Shown here: positions 18,915 through 27,730 of the stretch, one piece after another
Position numbering within the stretch: the stretch's first letter is position 1
Layout: every line of letters starts with the position of its first letter
Notes under the pieces: model-generated
What the model saw: the letters and a program-made list of their open reading frames with translations, nothing else
The model's database searches: none
What the model was told of the DNA's origin: nothing
Position numbers and translations under genes: made by a program
Assembly (NCBI GenBank): GCA_020638135.1
Contig: JACKJE010000009.1
Location: 1-64,000 of the forward strand
DNA from: Methylobacteriaceae bacterium
GTDB lineage: Bacteria; Pseudomonadota; Alphaproteobacteria; Rhizobiales; Beijerinckiaceae
Reading direction: 5' to 3'
Length of the DNA: 64,000 nucleotides

Positions 18915-19620
18915 GGGCGCCTCGCCGTCCCATCATGTCGGAGATGGTCGCCGATGCCCATACCGGCATGCTGAAACGCGATTGCTCGTTCAAAGTTGCG
19001 TAGCGGCGGCCCTCGCGCTCATTGCGACCGCCATTTGGCCGGAGATCGATCTGGCAACCGCGCGGCTCATGATTCTGGCGCCGGAATCACCCTTGAGGCC
19101 GTTCGCATCCATCCTGCGGGAAGCCGGGCGCGGCGCTCCCCTGCTGCTTTGCGCCGGCCTCGTCGCCGGATTTTTGACATCGGCAATGCGCGTTCCAGAG
19201 CAGAGGGGCGCCAAAATCCGCCGCGCGGTCTATGTCGTCTCCGTCCTCGCAATCGGTTCAGGCCTGCTCGTAAACGCCGGCCTCAAGAACTACTCCCACC
19301 GTCCGCGGCCGCTACACACTTCCGAGGTCGCCGGCGCGGCGGCGCCGTTTCGGCCGTTTTACAGATTCGACGGGGCTTGTCGGACGAATTGTTCGTTCGC
19401 GTCCGGAGAGGCGGCGAGCGCATTCTGGACGTCGGCGCCCGCCCTGCTCGCGCCGCCCGGCGTTCGACTCGTAGCCGTAAGCGCGGCTCTGGGTTTCGGT
19501 CTCGCCGTCTCTGTCTTGCGGATGATGTTAGGCGCGCATTTTCTATCCGATGTCGCATTTTCCGCTTTGGCCATACTGCTGCTGACGCTCGGCGCGCGAC
19601 GCCTGTTGAAGATCGATTGA
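18913..19620 (+). CDS. PAP2-family membrane phosphatase (lipid A/undecaprenyl phosphatase-like)
   Basis: An inner-membrane phosphatase of about 235 residues with four or five hydrophobic helices. The three PAP2 motifs are visible: KNYSHRPRP (KX6RP), CSFASGEAA in place of PSGH, and RMMLGAHFLSD (RX5HX3D with the catalytic His). The middle motif has Glu where His is usual. Possible substrates are lipid A phosphates or undecaprenyl diphosphate. The ATG at 18913 collides with the divergent neighbour's start, so the real start may be an internal codon, for example TTG in the RLLVQ segment. Confidence 0.75.
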   Translation: MGASPSHHVGDGRRCPYRHAETRLLVQSCVAAALALIATAIWPEIDLATARLMILAPESPLRPFASILREAGRGAPLLLCAGLVAGFLTSAMRVPEQRGAKIRRAVYVVSVLAIGSGLLVNAGLKNYSHRPRPLHTSEVAGAAAPFRPFYRFDGACRTNCSFASGEAASAFWTSAPALLAPPGVRLVAVSAALGFGLAVSVLRMMLGAHFLSDVAFSALAILLLTLGARRLLKID

Positions 19621-19722
19621 TGCAGCGATTGGACGCCAGCGCCTGCCCCGGATCCGTCCGCGGCGTCGTAATTCGGGCTTAATCGCCTATATTGTCCAGC
19701 GTCGTCGAGCGGAAAGAAGAGA

Positions 19723-21053
19723 ATGCTTCGCGGACTTTATATAGCCTCGGCTCTCGGCCTTGCGCTGGCTGGCGCGGCGGCCACGCTCAACTATGCTTTC
19801 CTGCGTCCGACGACTTTGCGCGTCGCCGTCGCGCAAGGAACCGACGACCACAAGCTGGTCGACGCTATCGGCCGCGTCTTTTCGGTCTCGCGCGACAATG
19901 TCAGGTTTCATGTCGTTCCCGTCGGCACGGCAGGCGCGAGTTCGGCTGCGCTGCAATCCGAAAACGTCGACCTCGCGGTCGTACGATCGGATATTTCCGT
20001 TCCGCCCAATGGACAGACGCTGGTCATCCTGCACCGCAATCCCGCGCTCCTGATCGCGCGCGGCGACGATGCGATCGCATCGGTGCCGGAATTGAAGGGA
20101 AAGACGGTCGGCATCGTCCGGAGCACCGCGACAGGCGTCGGCAACGCCACCTTGTTCGACACGATCCTGGCGCAATACGAGATCGATCCAAGCCTGGTCC
20201 GCCACGAGATCATCGAGCGCAAGGCGATCGCGGAAGCCGTCAGGACAAGGCATGTCGACGTGCTGTTCGTCGTCGGCCCGGCGACCGCCGAGATTTCAAC
20301 CGAAGCGGTCTCCGCAGTCGCCAAGGCTTCCGGCTCCGCAAAATTTCTCCCGATCGCCGAGGCCAAGGCGATGGCCCAACGGTCCAGCGCACTGGACTCG
20401 ACCGAGGTGGTGCGGGGCGCGTTCGGCGGCGATCCGCCGCGCCCGGCCGAGACTTTCGAGACGGTCGGCGTGACGGTGCGGCTGATGGCGCGCGCGACCC
20501 TGAAGGATTCGGTCGCGGCGGACGTGATGCGGCGGCTGTTTTCGGAGCGCTTGGCGATCGCCAGACTGGACAAGCTCGCAAACCAGATCGAAGCGCCGGC
20601 GACCGACAAGGGCGCCGCGATGCCGGTCCACCCGGGCGCAGCGGCCTACCTGGATGACGAAGAGAAAGATTTTTTCGATAAATATAGCGATTTCATTTAT
20701 TTAGGAGCCATGGCGCTCAGCGTGCTCGGGTCCGGCCTCGCCGCCGTCGCGACCCGAATCTCGACAACCGACACAATGAATTCGACCGCTTGCTGGAGCG
20801 GCTGCTCGAGATTCTCAAGGGCGCGCGAAGCTCGAATCGGCTCGATGAACTCGACGAACTCGAGCGGGAGGCGGACGAGATTCTTGCCTCAAGCCTGGCA
20901 AACCGAAGGATGAAGGGGCTCGACAGCCACGCGATGGCGGCGTTCGGCCTCGCGCTCGACCAGGCGCGCGACGCCATCAGGGAGCGTCGGGCTCAGATTC
21001 TCAAACAGCCTGCCCGCCCGGTCGAGGTGTCGCGGATCGCGCTCGGCGAATGA
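19723..21053 (+). pseudogene. TAXI-family TRAP transporter substrate-binding protein, frameshifted near the C-terminus
   Basis: The first 345 or so residues are TAXI family: a hydrophobic N-terminal anchor (LRGLYIASALGLALAGAAA), LRVAVAQGTDDHKL, VRSDISVPPNGQ, GKTVGIVRSTATGVGN and a late membrane segment FIYLGAMALSVLGSGLAAV. Near 20750 the frame changes: the next frame continues DPNLDNRHNEFDRLLERLLE and a helical tail ending RIALGE at 21053, which fits long membrane-anchored TAXI proteins. No TRAP membrane subunits (DctQM) are nearby, so this is an orphan receptor that may act in sensing or with a distant permease. Confidence 0.7.
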
Positions 21054-21145
21054 TATTCCCTTCCCGGTCCGCTTAGGGTACAAGGCGCCGCAACGCAGCA
21101 CGGCGCGACTTCCGGCGCCCGCGACCTCTTTCACACGGCAGATCC

Positions 21146-22960
21146 ATGAAGCTCCGCAATATCGCGATCATCGCGCACGTCGACCATGGCAAGACCACGC
21201 TTGTGGACCGGCTCCTCCAGCAGTCCGGCGCTTTTCGCGAGAACCAGCGCGTGGCCGAACGCGTGATGGATTCCAACGATCTCGAAAAAGAGCGCGGCAT
21301 CACGATCATGGCCAAGGCGACCTCGATCGCCTGGAGGATATTCGCATCAATATCGTCGACACGCCGGGCCACGCCGATTTCGGCGGCGAGGTCGAACGCA
21401 TCCTGTCGATGGTCGATGGCGCGATCGTGCTGGTCGACGCGGCCGAAGGCCCGATGCCGCAGACCAAGTTCGTCGTCGGCAAGGCGCTGAAGATCGGCCT
21501 CAAGCCGATCGTATGCATCAACAAGGTCGACAAGCCCGACGCGCGCGTCAACGAAGTCGTCAACGAGGTGTTCGACCTGTTCGCCGCGCTGGACGCGACC
21601 GACGAACAGCTCGATTTTCCGATCATCTATGGCTCGGCCAAGCAGGGCTGGATGGCGGACTCGCCCGAGGGTCCGACCGACCAGGGCATGGCGCCTCTGC
21701 TCGACCTCGTGGTGAAGCATGTCCACGCGCCCATCATCGAGGAGGGTGGCTTTCGCCTGCTCGGCACGTTGCTCGAAGCCAATCCCTATCTCGGCCGTAT
21801 CATCACCGGCCGCGTCTTCGCGGGCTCGGTCAAGCCGAACCAACCCGTGAAGGTGCTGGACCGCAACGGCAATGTGGTCGAACAGGGCCGTGTGTCGAAA
21901 ATTCTCGCCTTCCGCGGCATCGAGCGTCAGCCGATCGACGAGGCGGAGGCGGGCGATATCGTCGCGATCGCCGGACTCGAGAAATTCAACGTCGCCGACA
22001 CGCTCTGCGCGCTGGAAGTCACCGAGCCGCTGCAGGCACAGCCGATCGATCCGCCGACGCTCTCAATGACCTTCCTCGTCAACGATTCGCCGCTCGCCAG
22101 GCACGGAAGGCGACAAGGTCACGAGCCGTATGATCCGCGCGCGGCTGTACAAGGAAGCCGAAGGCAATGTGGCGCTGGGTCGAGGATTCGCCGGAAGGCG
22201 ACGCCTATATCGTGTCCGGCCTGGCGAATTGCAGCTCGGCATCCTGATCGAGACGATGCGGCGCGAGGGTTTCGAGCTCGGCGTCTCGCGCCCGCAGGTC
22301 GTGTTCAAGCGCCCGAAGAGGCGAATTGCTGGAGCCGATCGAGAGGTCGTGATCGACGTCGACGAGGAGCATTCCGGCGTCGTCGTGCAGAGATGGCCGA
22401 GCGCAAGGGCGAGATGGTCGAGATGCGTCCGTCGGCGGCAACCGGCTGCGCCTCGTCTTTTACGCCCCGACGCGTGGGCTGATCGGCTATCAGGGGAACT
22501 CCTGGCCGACACGCGCGGCACGGCGATCATGAACCGCCTGTTCCACGAATATGCGCCGCATCGCGGCGACATTCAGGGCCAGCGCAACGGCGTGCTGATC
22601 TCCAACGATCAGGGCGAGGCGGTCGCCTACGCCATGTGGAAGCTCGAAGACCGTGGCCCGATGATGATCGAGCCCGGCTGGAAGGTCTATCGCGGCATGA
22701 TCGTGGGCGAACATACCCGCGACAACGACCTCGAGATCAACGTGCTCAAGGGCAAGCAGCTCACCAACATCCGCACGCAGTCGAAGGACGAGGCCGTGCG
22801 TCTGACGCCGCCGATCAAGATGACGCTGGAAAAGGCGCTCGCTTATATCGAGGACGACGAACGCGTCGAGGTGACGCCGAAGTCGATCCGGCTGCGCAAG
22901 GCGATGCTCGATCCCAACGACCGCAAACGGGCGGAACGGGCGAAAGACGCGGCGGCCTGA
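21146..22960 (+). pseudogene. typA: Translational GTPase TypA/BipA, multiple frameshifts
   Basis: The N-terminus IAIIAHVDHGKTTLVDRLL, then VDTPGHADFGGEVERIL and NKVDKPDARVNEV (G1, G3, G4), domain II, and the C-terminus LADTRGTAIMNRLFHEYAPH to KDAAA are clear TypA, a ribosome-associated GTPase for 50S assembly and stress growth. At least nine indels break the frame: about 21335, 22099, 22177, 22221, 22322, 22345, 22390, 22435 and 22494. All but one are deletions. Between them the residues match the family, which favours poor consensus sequence over decay. Corrected length is about 607 residues. Confidence 0.85.
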
Positions 22961-22963
22961 CGT

Positions 22964-23944
22964 TCAGATCGCGTTGCGCGCCTGCTGGCTCGCATAATAG
23001 GCGACCTTGCGCGCGCGCATGATCTCGCCCAGCGGTCGGTGCTCGGCAAGCGCCGCCCAGGGATCGAAGGACGCACGCTCGACTTCCGCCGCGAAGCCCG
23101 CGGGCGCCTGCTGCTCGGGAAAGACTGTCAGACGCGCGACCGTTGCGATCGGAGCGCTGTCCTCCGGCCAGACCTGCGTCGGATCCTCGATCGGCGTGGT
23201 TGCCTCATCCACGTAGAATTGCAGCTTCAGATCGTAGACGACCGGTCCGTCAGAAAGCAGCGCGCGCATGTCATCGACAGGATCCGCCGCGCCGCGCTGA
23301 TGCGGCGCGCAGGGGTCGAGCAACACGCGGACGGCGTAGGCGCCGCAGGAAATCGGCGCGACGGAATTGAAACGCTCGCCGGCGAAGCCATGAAACGGCT
23401 TGCCCAACGCGCCCGCCAGACGGCGTAGGCGGGACAAGCCTCCGGCAAGCCCGAATTTTCGCAGCATTGCGAACAGGACCGCAGCCTGACTGCGCGAAGC
23501 CGCTTCGACGAGCGTCATGAATTCAGCGCTGGTCGTCGAACTGAAGGAATCCTGATTGATGAGGAGGAAGTCTTGTCGCGTCGCGTCGCCCCCGAGCGCG
23601 CCGGGCCCGCTTACGCCGCGAACCGAGATGGCAAAACCCCGTATGTCCGGCCTGGCGTTCGACTGGATATCCATGCCGCCGTTGGAGAGCCGCACACGCG
23701 CTTCGTAGGCGGCCGGCTGCGCGAAAAGGCCGGCGCGACAATAGTCCGGGAGATCCGGGAGAATTTCGAGACTCGCCGACAAGGCCAGAAGACCCTTGCG
23801 ATGCAGGGCGCGTCCGGCGCCATATTTCGCGCTGCGTTTGGCCTGCAGCGAAGCGAGGAGAGCCGCAAAGGCTTCATGGCGCGCCGCCTCGTCGGGCGAC
23901 ACGGCCTCCTTCCAGTCGCGGCCGGGCTTTGCTTCCTGCGCCAT
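22964..23944 (-). CDS. Catalase-like (SrpA/KatA-related heme) family protein
   Basis: A 326-residue protein of the small catalase-related family. It has HRKGLLALSASLEILPDLP, RVRLSNGGMDIQSNARPDIR and GFAISVRGVSG, followed by DFLLINQDSF, the arrangement of the catalase-fold barrel. Canonical catalases are about 480 residues or more and have a His-Asn-Tyr set; here the length and motifs fit the shorter SrpA-like peroxidase/allene-oxide-synthase-like branch. It converges on typA with three bases between. The start at 23944 (MAQEAKPGRDW) is chosen over upstream in-frame codons. The natural peroxide substrate is unknown. Confidence 0.78.
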   Translation of the reverse strand: MAQEAKPGRDWKEAVSPDEAARHEAFAALLASLQAKRSAKYGAGRALHRKGLLALSASLEILPDLPDYCRAGLFAQPAAYEARVRLSNGGMDIQSNARPDIRGFAISVRGVSGPGALGGDATRQDFLLINQDSFSSTTSAEFMTLVEAASRSQAAVLFAMLRKFGLAGGLSRLRRLAGALGKPFHGFAGERFNSVAPISCGAYAVRVLLDPCAPHQRGAADPVDDMRALLSDGPVVYDLKLQFYVDEATTPIEDPTQVWPEDSAPIATVARLTVFPEQQAPAGFAAEVERASFDPWAALAEHRPLGEIMRARKVAYYASQQARNAI

Positions 23945-24035
23945 CGTGTGGTCCTCCCCGGCTGCGGCATAGCGTCGCCAGATTATCGTCTCGCGGCCAA
24001 TTGTCATCGCATTCGCAAATCGCGATTGTGCCGCC

Positions 24036-25352
24036 ATGTCCGATCTCTCAATCGTCGATCTCGGCCAGAGCGCGCGTCGGCTGCGCGTCGACACGCTCGT
24101 CCGCCTGCGCTGGCTGGCGGTCGCCGGTCAGCTCGTTGCGATTCTGTTTGTGCATTTCGGCCTTGGTTTTCCTTTGCCGATCGTCCTGTGCCTCCTCGCG
24201 GTCGGGGCTTCAGCGGCGCTGAACATCGGACTGCGCCTGAGATTCGAGCGAAACCATCGCCTTGCCGAAGGGCCTGCGACGGCGCTTCTTACGTTCGACC
24301 TGCTTCAGCTCGCCTCGCTGCTGTACCTGACCGGCGGTCTCGACAATCCTTTCGTCGTCCTCGCGCTGGCGCCGGTCGTCATCGGCGCGGTTTCGTTGCG
24401 ACGAGCCCAAGCCGCCTATCTCGTTGCGCTGATGATCGGACTTGCGTTCGTCCTCGCCTTCAACCATCGACCGATGCCCTGGATCGAGGGCGCCGCGCTC
24501 AGCCTCCCGCCGATCTATCGCGCCGGCATCTGGGTCGCGTTGGGGCTTGCGGGCATATTCGCGTCGCTCTACGCGGGACGAGTCGCGGAGGAAGCCCGGC
24601 TTCTGTCGGACGCGCTGGCGGCGACCGAACTCGTGCTCGCCCGCGAGCAGCATCTCAGCCAGCTCGACGGGTTGGCCGCGGCGGCGGCGCATGAGTTGGG
24701 GACGCCGCTTGCCACGATCGCGCTTGTCGCCAAGGAATGGACCAAGAATCCCCAGACGCCGCCCACGCCGGACGACCTCGATCTTCTGTCGCAGCAGGTT
24801 CGACGGTGCCGCGAGATCCTGGGCAAGCTCACCTCGCTCGGCGACGATCCCGGAAGCATGCTCACCAACATGACACTCAACGTCCTGCTGGAAGAAGTCG
24901 TGCAGCCTCATCGCAATTTCGATGTGACGGTTACGGTGGCAATGAACGGTCTTGCTCCCGAGCCGGTGTGCGCCCGCAGTCCCGGCGTGCTCTATGGGTT
25001 GGGCAATCTGGTCGAGAATGCTGTCGACTTCGCCCGGTCCGCGGTGGAGGCGAGGGCCGAATGGACGTCGTCCGAGGTGATCGTGACAATCGTCGACGAC
25101 GGGCCGGGATTTGCCCCCGAAATACTCTCAAGCCTCGGCGAGCCCTATGTGACGACGCGCGCGGCGGAGCGGCGAGCGAAGATCGACGAGACGACCGGTC
25201 TCGGTCTTGGCCTTTTTATCGCCAAGACCCTGCTGGAGCGCTCCGGCGCCAGCGTTCGCATTGCAAACAAGCCCGACGCCGAAACCGGCGCTGTCGTGCA
25301 GATTTGCTGGCCACGATCGGAATTCGAACGCGACCGGACAAGCGCATACTAG
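24036..25352 (+). CDS. actS: Redox-responsive sensor histidine kinase ActS/RegB
   Basis: A 438-residue inner-membrane kinase. Six hydrophobic helices span residues 25-180 and include GGLDNPF (100-106), the quinone-binding motif of RegB. The H-box AAHELGTPLATI has the phosphorylated His at 219. RRCREIL holds Cys258, at the place of the redox-active RegB cysteine. N and G boxes GLGNLVENAVDFA, DDGPGF and TGLGLGLFIAKTLL follow. In rhizobia ActS-ActR control acid tolerance, carbon and nitrogen fixation and respiration; in phototrophs RegBA do the same for photosynthesis. Its partner lies 154 bases downstream. Confidence 0.93.
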   Translation: MSDLSIVDLGQSARRLRVDTLVRLRWLAVAGQLVAILFVHFGLGFPLPIVLCLLAVGASAALNIGLRLRFERNHRLAEGPATALLTFDLLQLASLLYLTGGLDNPFVVLALAPVVIGAVSLRRAQAAYLVALMIGLAFVLAFNHRPMPWIEGAALSLPPIYRAGIWVALGLAGIFASLYAGRVAEEARLLSDALAATELVLAREQHLSQLDGLAAAAAHELGTPLATIALVAKEWTKNPQTPPTPDDLDLLSQQVRRCREILGKLTSLGDDPGSMLTNMTLNVLLEEVVQPHRNFDVTVTVAMNGLAPEPVCARSPGVLYGLGNLVENAVDFARSAVEARAEWTSSEVIVTIVDDGPGFAPEILSSLGEPYVTTRAAERRAKIDETTGLGLGLFIAKTLLERSGASVRIANKPDAETGAVVQICWPRSEFERDRTSAY

Positions 25353-25471
25353 ATTGTCATGCATCCAAAGCGCGAACCTGATCGCCACAATAATCTGTTT
25401 TCATTGGGTTTATGTTCATGGCGGCGTTCGGTTGGCATACGATGCGCGCTGAGGCCTCGCCGATACGTCTC

Positions 25472-25489
25472 TTGACGGCAATCCGTCAA
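25472..25489. promoter_or_regulatory. Inverted repeat between actS and actR
   Basis: TTGACGG-CAAT-CCGTCAA, seven perfect base pairs, ends 17 bases before the actR start codon. It could be an operator, a -35 containing site for a separate actR promoter, or an RNA hairpin over the leader; the sequence does not decide. Confidence 0.45.
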
Positions 25490-25506
25490 ACCCGGATAGA
25501 GCGGCT

Positions 25507-26088
25507 ATGACCAACGAGGGGCCTCTCCCGGATTCCCGTCATGCGATCAGCGACAGCCTGCCGGATGACCGCTCGCTGCTGATCGTCGACGACGATTCCG
25601 CCTTTCTCGGCCGGCTGGCCCGCGCCATGGAGGCGCGCGGCTATCAGGTGCAAACGGCAAATTCGGTGGCCGAAGGCCTGAAAGCTGTCGATGCGTCGCC
25701 ACCTGCATTCGCCGTTATCGACATGCGACTCGGCGACGGAAACGGCCTCGACATTATTTCCGAACTCAAGGCGCGCCGGCCGGAGGCGCGCGGCGTGATC
25801 CTCACGGGCTATGGAAATATTGCGACAGCCGTGACCGCCGTGAAACTGGGCGCGTTCGACTATCTCGCCAAGCCTGCCGACGCCGACGACATCGATGCGG
25901 CCTTGCGCTCCATCACGCCCGATCACGCGCAATTGCCGGAAAATCCGATGTCCGCCGACCGCGTGCGTTGGGAGCACATCCAGCGCGTCTATGAATTGTG
26001 CGGCCGCAACGTTTCCGAGACGGCGCGTCGCCTGAGCATGCACCGTCGGACATTGCAGCGCATTCTGGCCAAACGCGCGCCGCGCTGA
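25507..26088 (+). CDS. actR: Response regulator ActR/RegA (PrrA)
   Basis: A 193-residue two-domain regulator. The receiver has LLIVDDDSAFL (acidic pocket near 28-30), phospho-acceptor Asp72 in AVIDMRLGDGNGLD, and conserved Thr and Lys in LTGYGNIATA and AKPAD. A short linker leads to a Fis-type helix-turn-helix, NVSETARRLSMHRRTLQRIL, nearly invariant in RegA/ActR/PrrA proteins. It is phosphorylated by ActS and activates or represses energy-metabolism genes. It is separated from actS by 154 bases containing an inverted repeat, so it may have its own promoter. Confidence 0.95.
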   Translation: MTNEGPLPDSRHAISDSLPDDRSLLIVDDDSAFLGRLARAMEARGYQVQTANSVAEGLKAVDASPPAFAVIDMRLGDGNGLDIISELKARRPEARGVILTGYGNIATAVTAVKLGAFDYLAKPADADDIDAALRSITPDHAQLPENPMSADRVRWEHIQRVYELCGRNVSETARRLSMHRRTLQRILAKRAPR

Positions 26089-26093
26089 ACCAC

Positions 26094-26558
26094 TCAGAAC
26101 GCGGACCGGCACATCGGATCGTGAATCGCGAGCAGACGGTCGGCCGCCGTTCTCGCAAATCGCAGGGTCACCGCCTTGCGGCGCGCGGCCGACAGTCGAT
26201 GCTCCATGCCATTCCGTGCGATCTGGGCGCCGTAGTCATCCGCCACGATCAACCCGACGGCGTCCGGAATGATTTCCGGCGGCGTCGCAAGATCGATGGC
26301 GAAATACAGCGCGTCGCAGAACTCCTGGTAGTCCGGCCATTTTCGGTCGCTGCGGAAATCAGCGACGCCCGACTTTATCTCGACAATATGGATCGTCCCA
26401 TCCGGCAGCATCGCCATTATGTCGGCCCGCCGTCCATCCGGAAGGCGCATTTCCATCACGGTCGAGCAGCCGGCCGAGGCGAGCAGCCGGCAAACGCCCC
26501 GCGCGATGGCCGGCGCGCGCTCCGCCACCGGCCGGAATTGAATGTCCGCATCAGTCAT
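26094..26558 (-). CDS. mmcB: MmcB family DNA repair protein
   Basis: A 154-residue protein of the MmcB (former DUF) family. RRADIMAMLPDGTIHIVEIKSG has the Asp and Glu-x-Lys spacing of a PD-(D/E)XK nuclease-like core, followed by KWPDYQEFCDALYFAI. In Caulobacter, MmcB is SOS-linked and gives mitomycin C resistance; a DNA-processing role here is inferred from the family. It ends five bases from the actR stop, convergent with it, and starts 45 bases from the divergent potF-like gene. I see no clear LexA box in the short divergent gap. Confidence 0.85.
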   Translation of the reverse strand: MTDADIQFRPVAERAPAIARGVCRLLASAGCSTVMEMRLPDGRRADIMAMLPDGTIHIVEIKSGVADFRSDRKWPDYQEFCDALYFAIDLATPPEIIPDAVGLIVADDYGAQIARNGMEHRLSAARRKAVTLRFARTAADRLLAIHDPMCRSAF

Positions 26559-26602
26559 GTATTGGCAATCGACATATGGGCCGAGGCGAATAGGATCGCG
26601 TC

Positions 26603-27721
26603 ATGAACATGCTCTCCCTGATACATCGGTTCTCAAAATGCGCAATTCTGTTCACCGTTTGCCTGGCGCCGCTGCTCGGCGCGTCAGCCGCAAGCGCGGA
26701 ATCAACGCTGAATGTCGCCAACTGGACTGATTATATCGATCAGAAGGCGCTCGAGGAATTTACAAAGGAAACCGGAATTCGGGTGGTCTACGACACCTAC
26801 GATTCCAATGAGATCCTGGAAACGCGCCTGCTGGCCGGTGGAACCGGCTACGATATCGTCGTTCCGTCCGCGACATTCCTGCAGCGCCAGATCAAGGCCG
26901 GCGTCTTTCAGAAACTCAACAAGGCCCTGCTTCCCAACCTCAAGGGCGTCGATCCCAAGATCGCATCGCGTCTCGCGGTCTATGATCAGGGCAATGAATA
27001 TTCCGTGCCTTACATGTGGTTTACCACCGGCATTGCCTACAATGTAGCGAAAGTGAAAGAGCGCCTGGGCGACAAGGCCATGGACACGTGGGATATCGTG
27101 TTCAAGCCGGAAAACATGAAGAAGCTTGCGGATTGCGGCGTCTATTTCCTCGACAGCCCGGAAGACATTCTCGCAATCGCGGCCAAATATGCCGGCCAGT
27201 CGCCGGAATTGCGCGATGCGGCTGGCGTCCGCCACGCGGGCGCGGTGATCAGCCGTGTCCGATCTTATGTTCGCAAATTCCACTCGTCGGAATACATCAA
27301 CGCCCTTGCGAATGGCGATATTTGCGTTGCGATCGGTTGGGCGGGCGACAGCTTCCAGGCCCGCAACCGCGCGCGCGAAGCCGGCGCAGGCGTGGACATC
27401 GCCTATGTCATCCCACGTGAAGGCACGCTGATGTCGATCGACGCGCTCGCAATTCCCAAGGACGCGCAGCACGTCGCCGAAGCGCATAAATTCATCGATT
27501 TTCTGCTGCGCCCGGAAATTGCCGCGCGCAATACAGGAGTGACGAATTTTGCCAATCCGGTTTTGGCCGCCAGGCCGCTCCTGCCCGCCGCGATCGCCGA
27601 CAACCGCTCTATCTATCCTGATGACGCAATGGCGCAGAAGCTCTTTACCGTCTCGACGAAAGAAGCCGACGTCCAGAAGATCATCACGCGCGAATGGACG
27701 CGCATCAAACTCGGTCGATGA
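26603..27721 (+). CDS. potF: Polyamine ABC transporter periplasmic substrate-binding protein
   Basis: A 372-residue PotD/PotF-type receptor. A signal peptide ends near ASAASAES (residues 27-34). Family stretches are LNVANWTDYIDQKAL, VVYDTYDSNEILETRLL, GTGYDIVVPSATFL, VPYMWFTTGIAYN and CVAIGWAGDSFQA. It binds putrescine or a related polyamine for delivery to a PotGHI-type permease. No permease or ATPase gene is next to it: coaA converges immediately downstream. It therefore acts with a transporter encoded elsewhere, or as a stand-alone sensor. Confidence 0.9.
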   Translation: MNMLSLIHRFSKCAILFTVCLAPLLGASAASAESTLNVANWTDYIDQKALEEFTKETGIRVVYDTYDSNEILETRLLAGGTGYDIVVPSATFLQRQIKAGVFQKLNKALLPNLKGVDPKIASRLAVYDQGNEYSVPYMWFTTGIAYNVAKVKERLGDKAMDTWDIVFKPENMKKLADCGVYFLDSPEDILAIAAKYAGQSPELRDAAGVRHAGAVISRVRSYVRKFHSSEYINALANGDICVAIGWAGDSFQARNRAREAGAGVDIAYVIPREGTLMSIDALAIPKDAQHVAEAHKFIDFLLRPEIAARNTGVTNFANPVLAARPLLPAAIADNRSIYPDDAMAQKLFTVSTKEADVQKIITREWTRIKLGR

Positions 27722-27730
27722 CGCCGCGTT

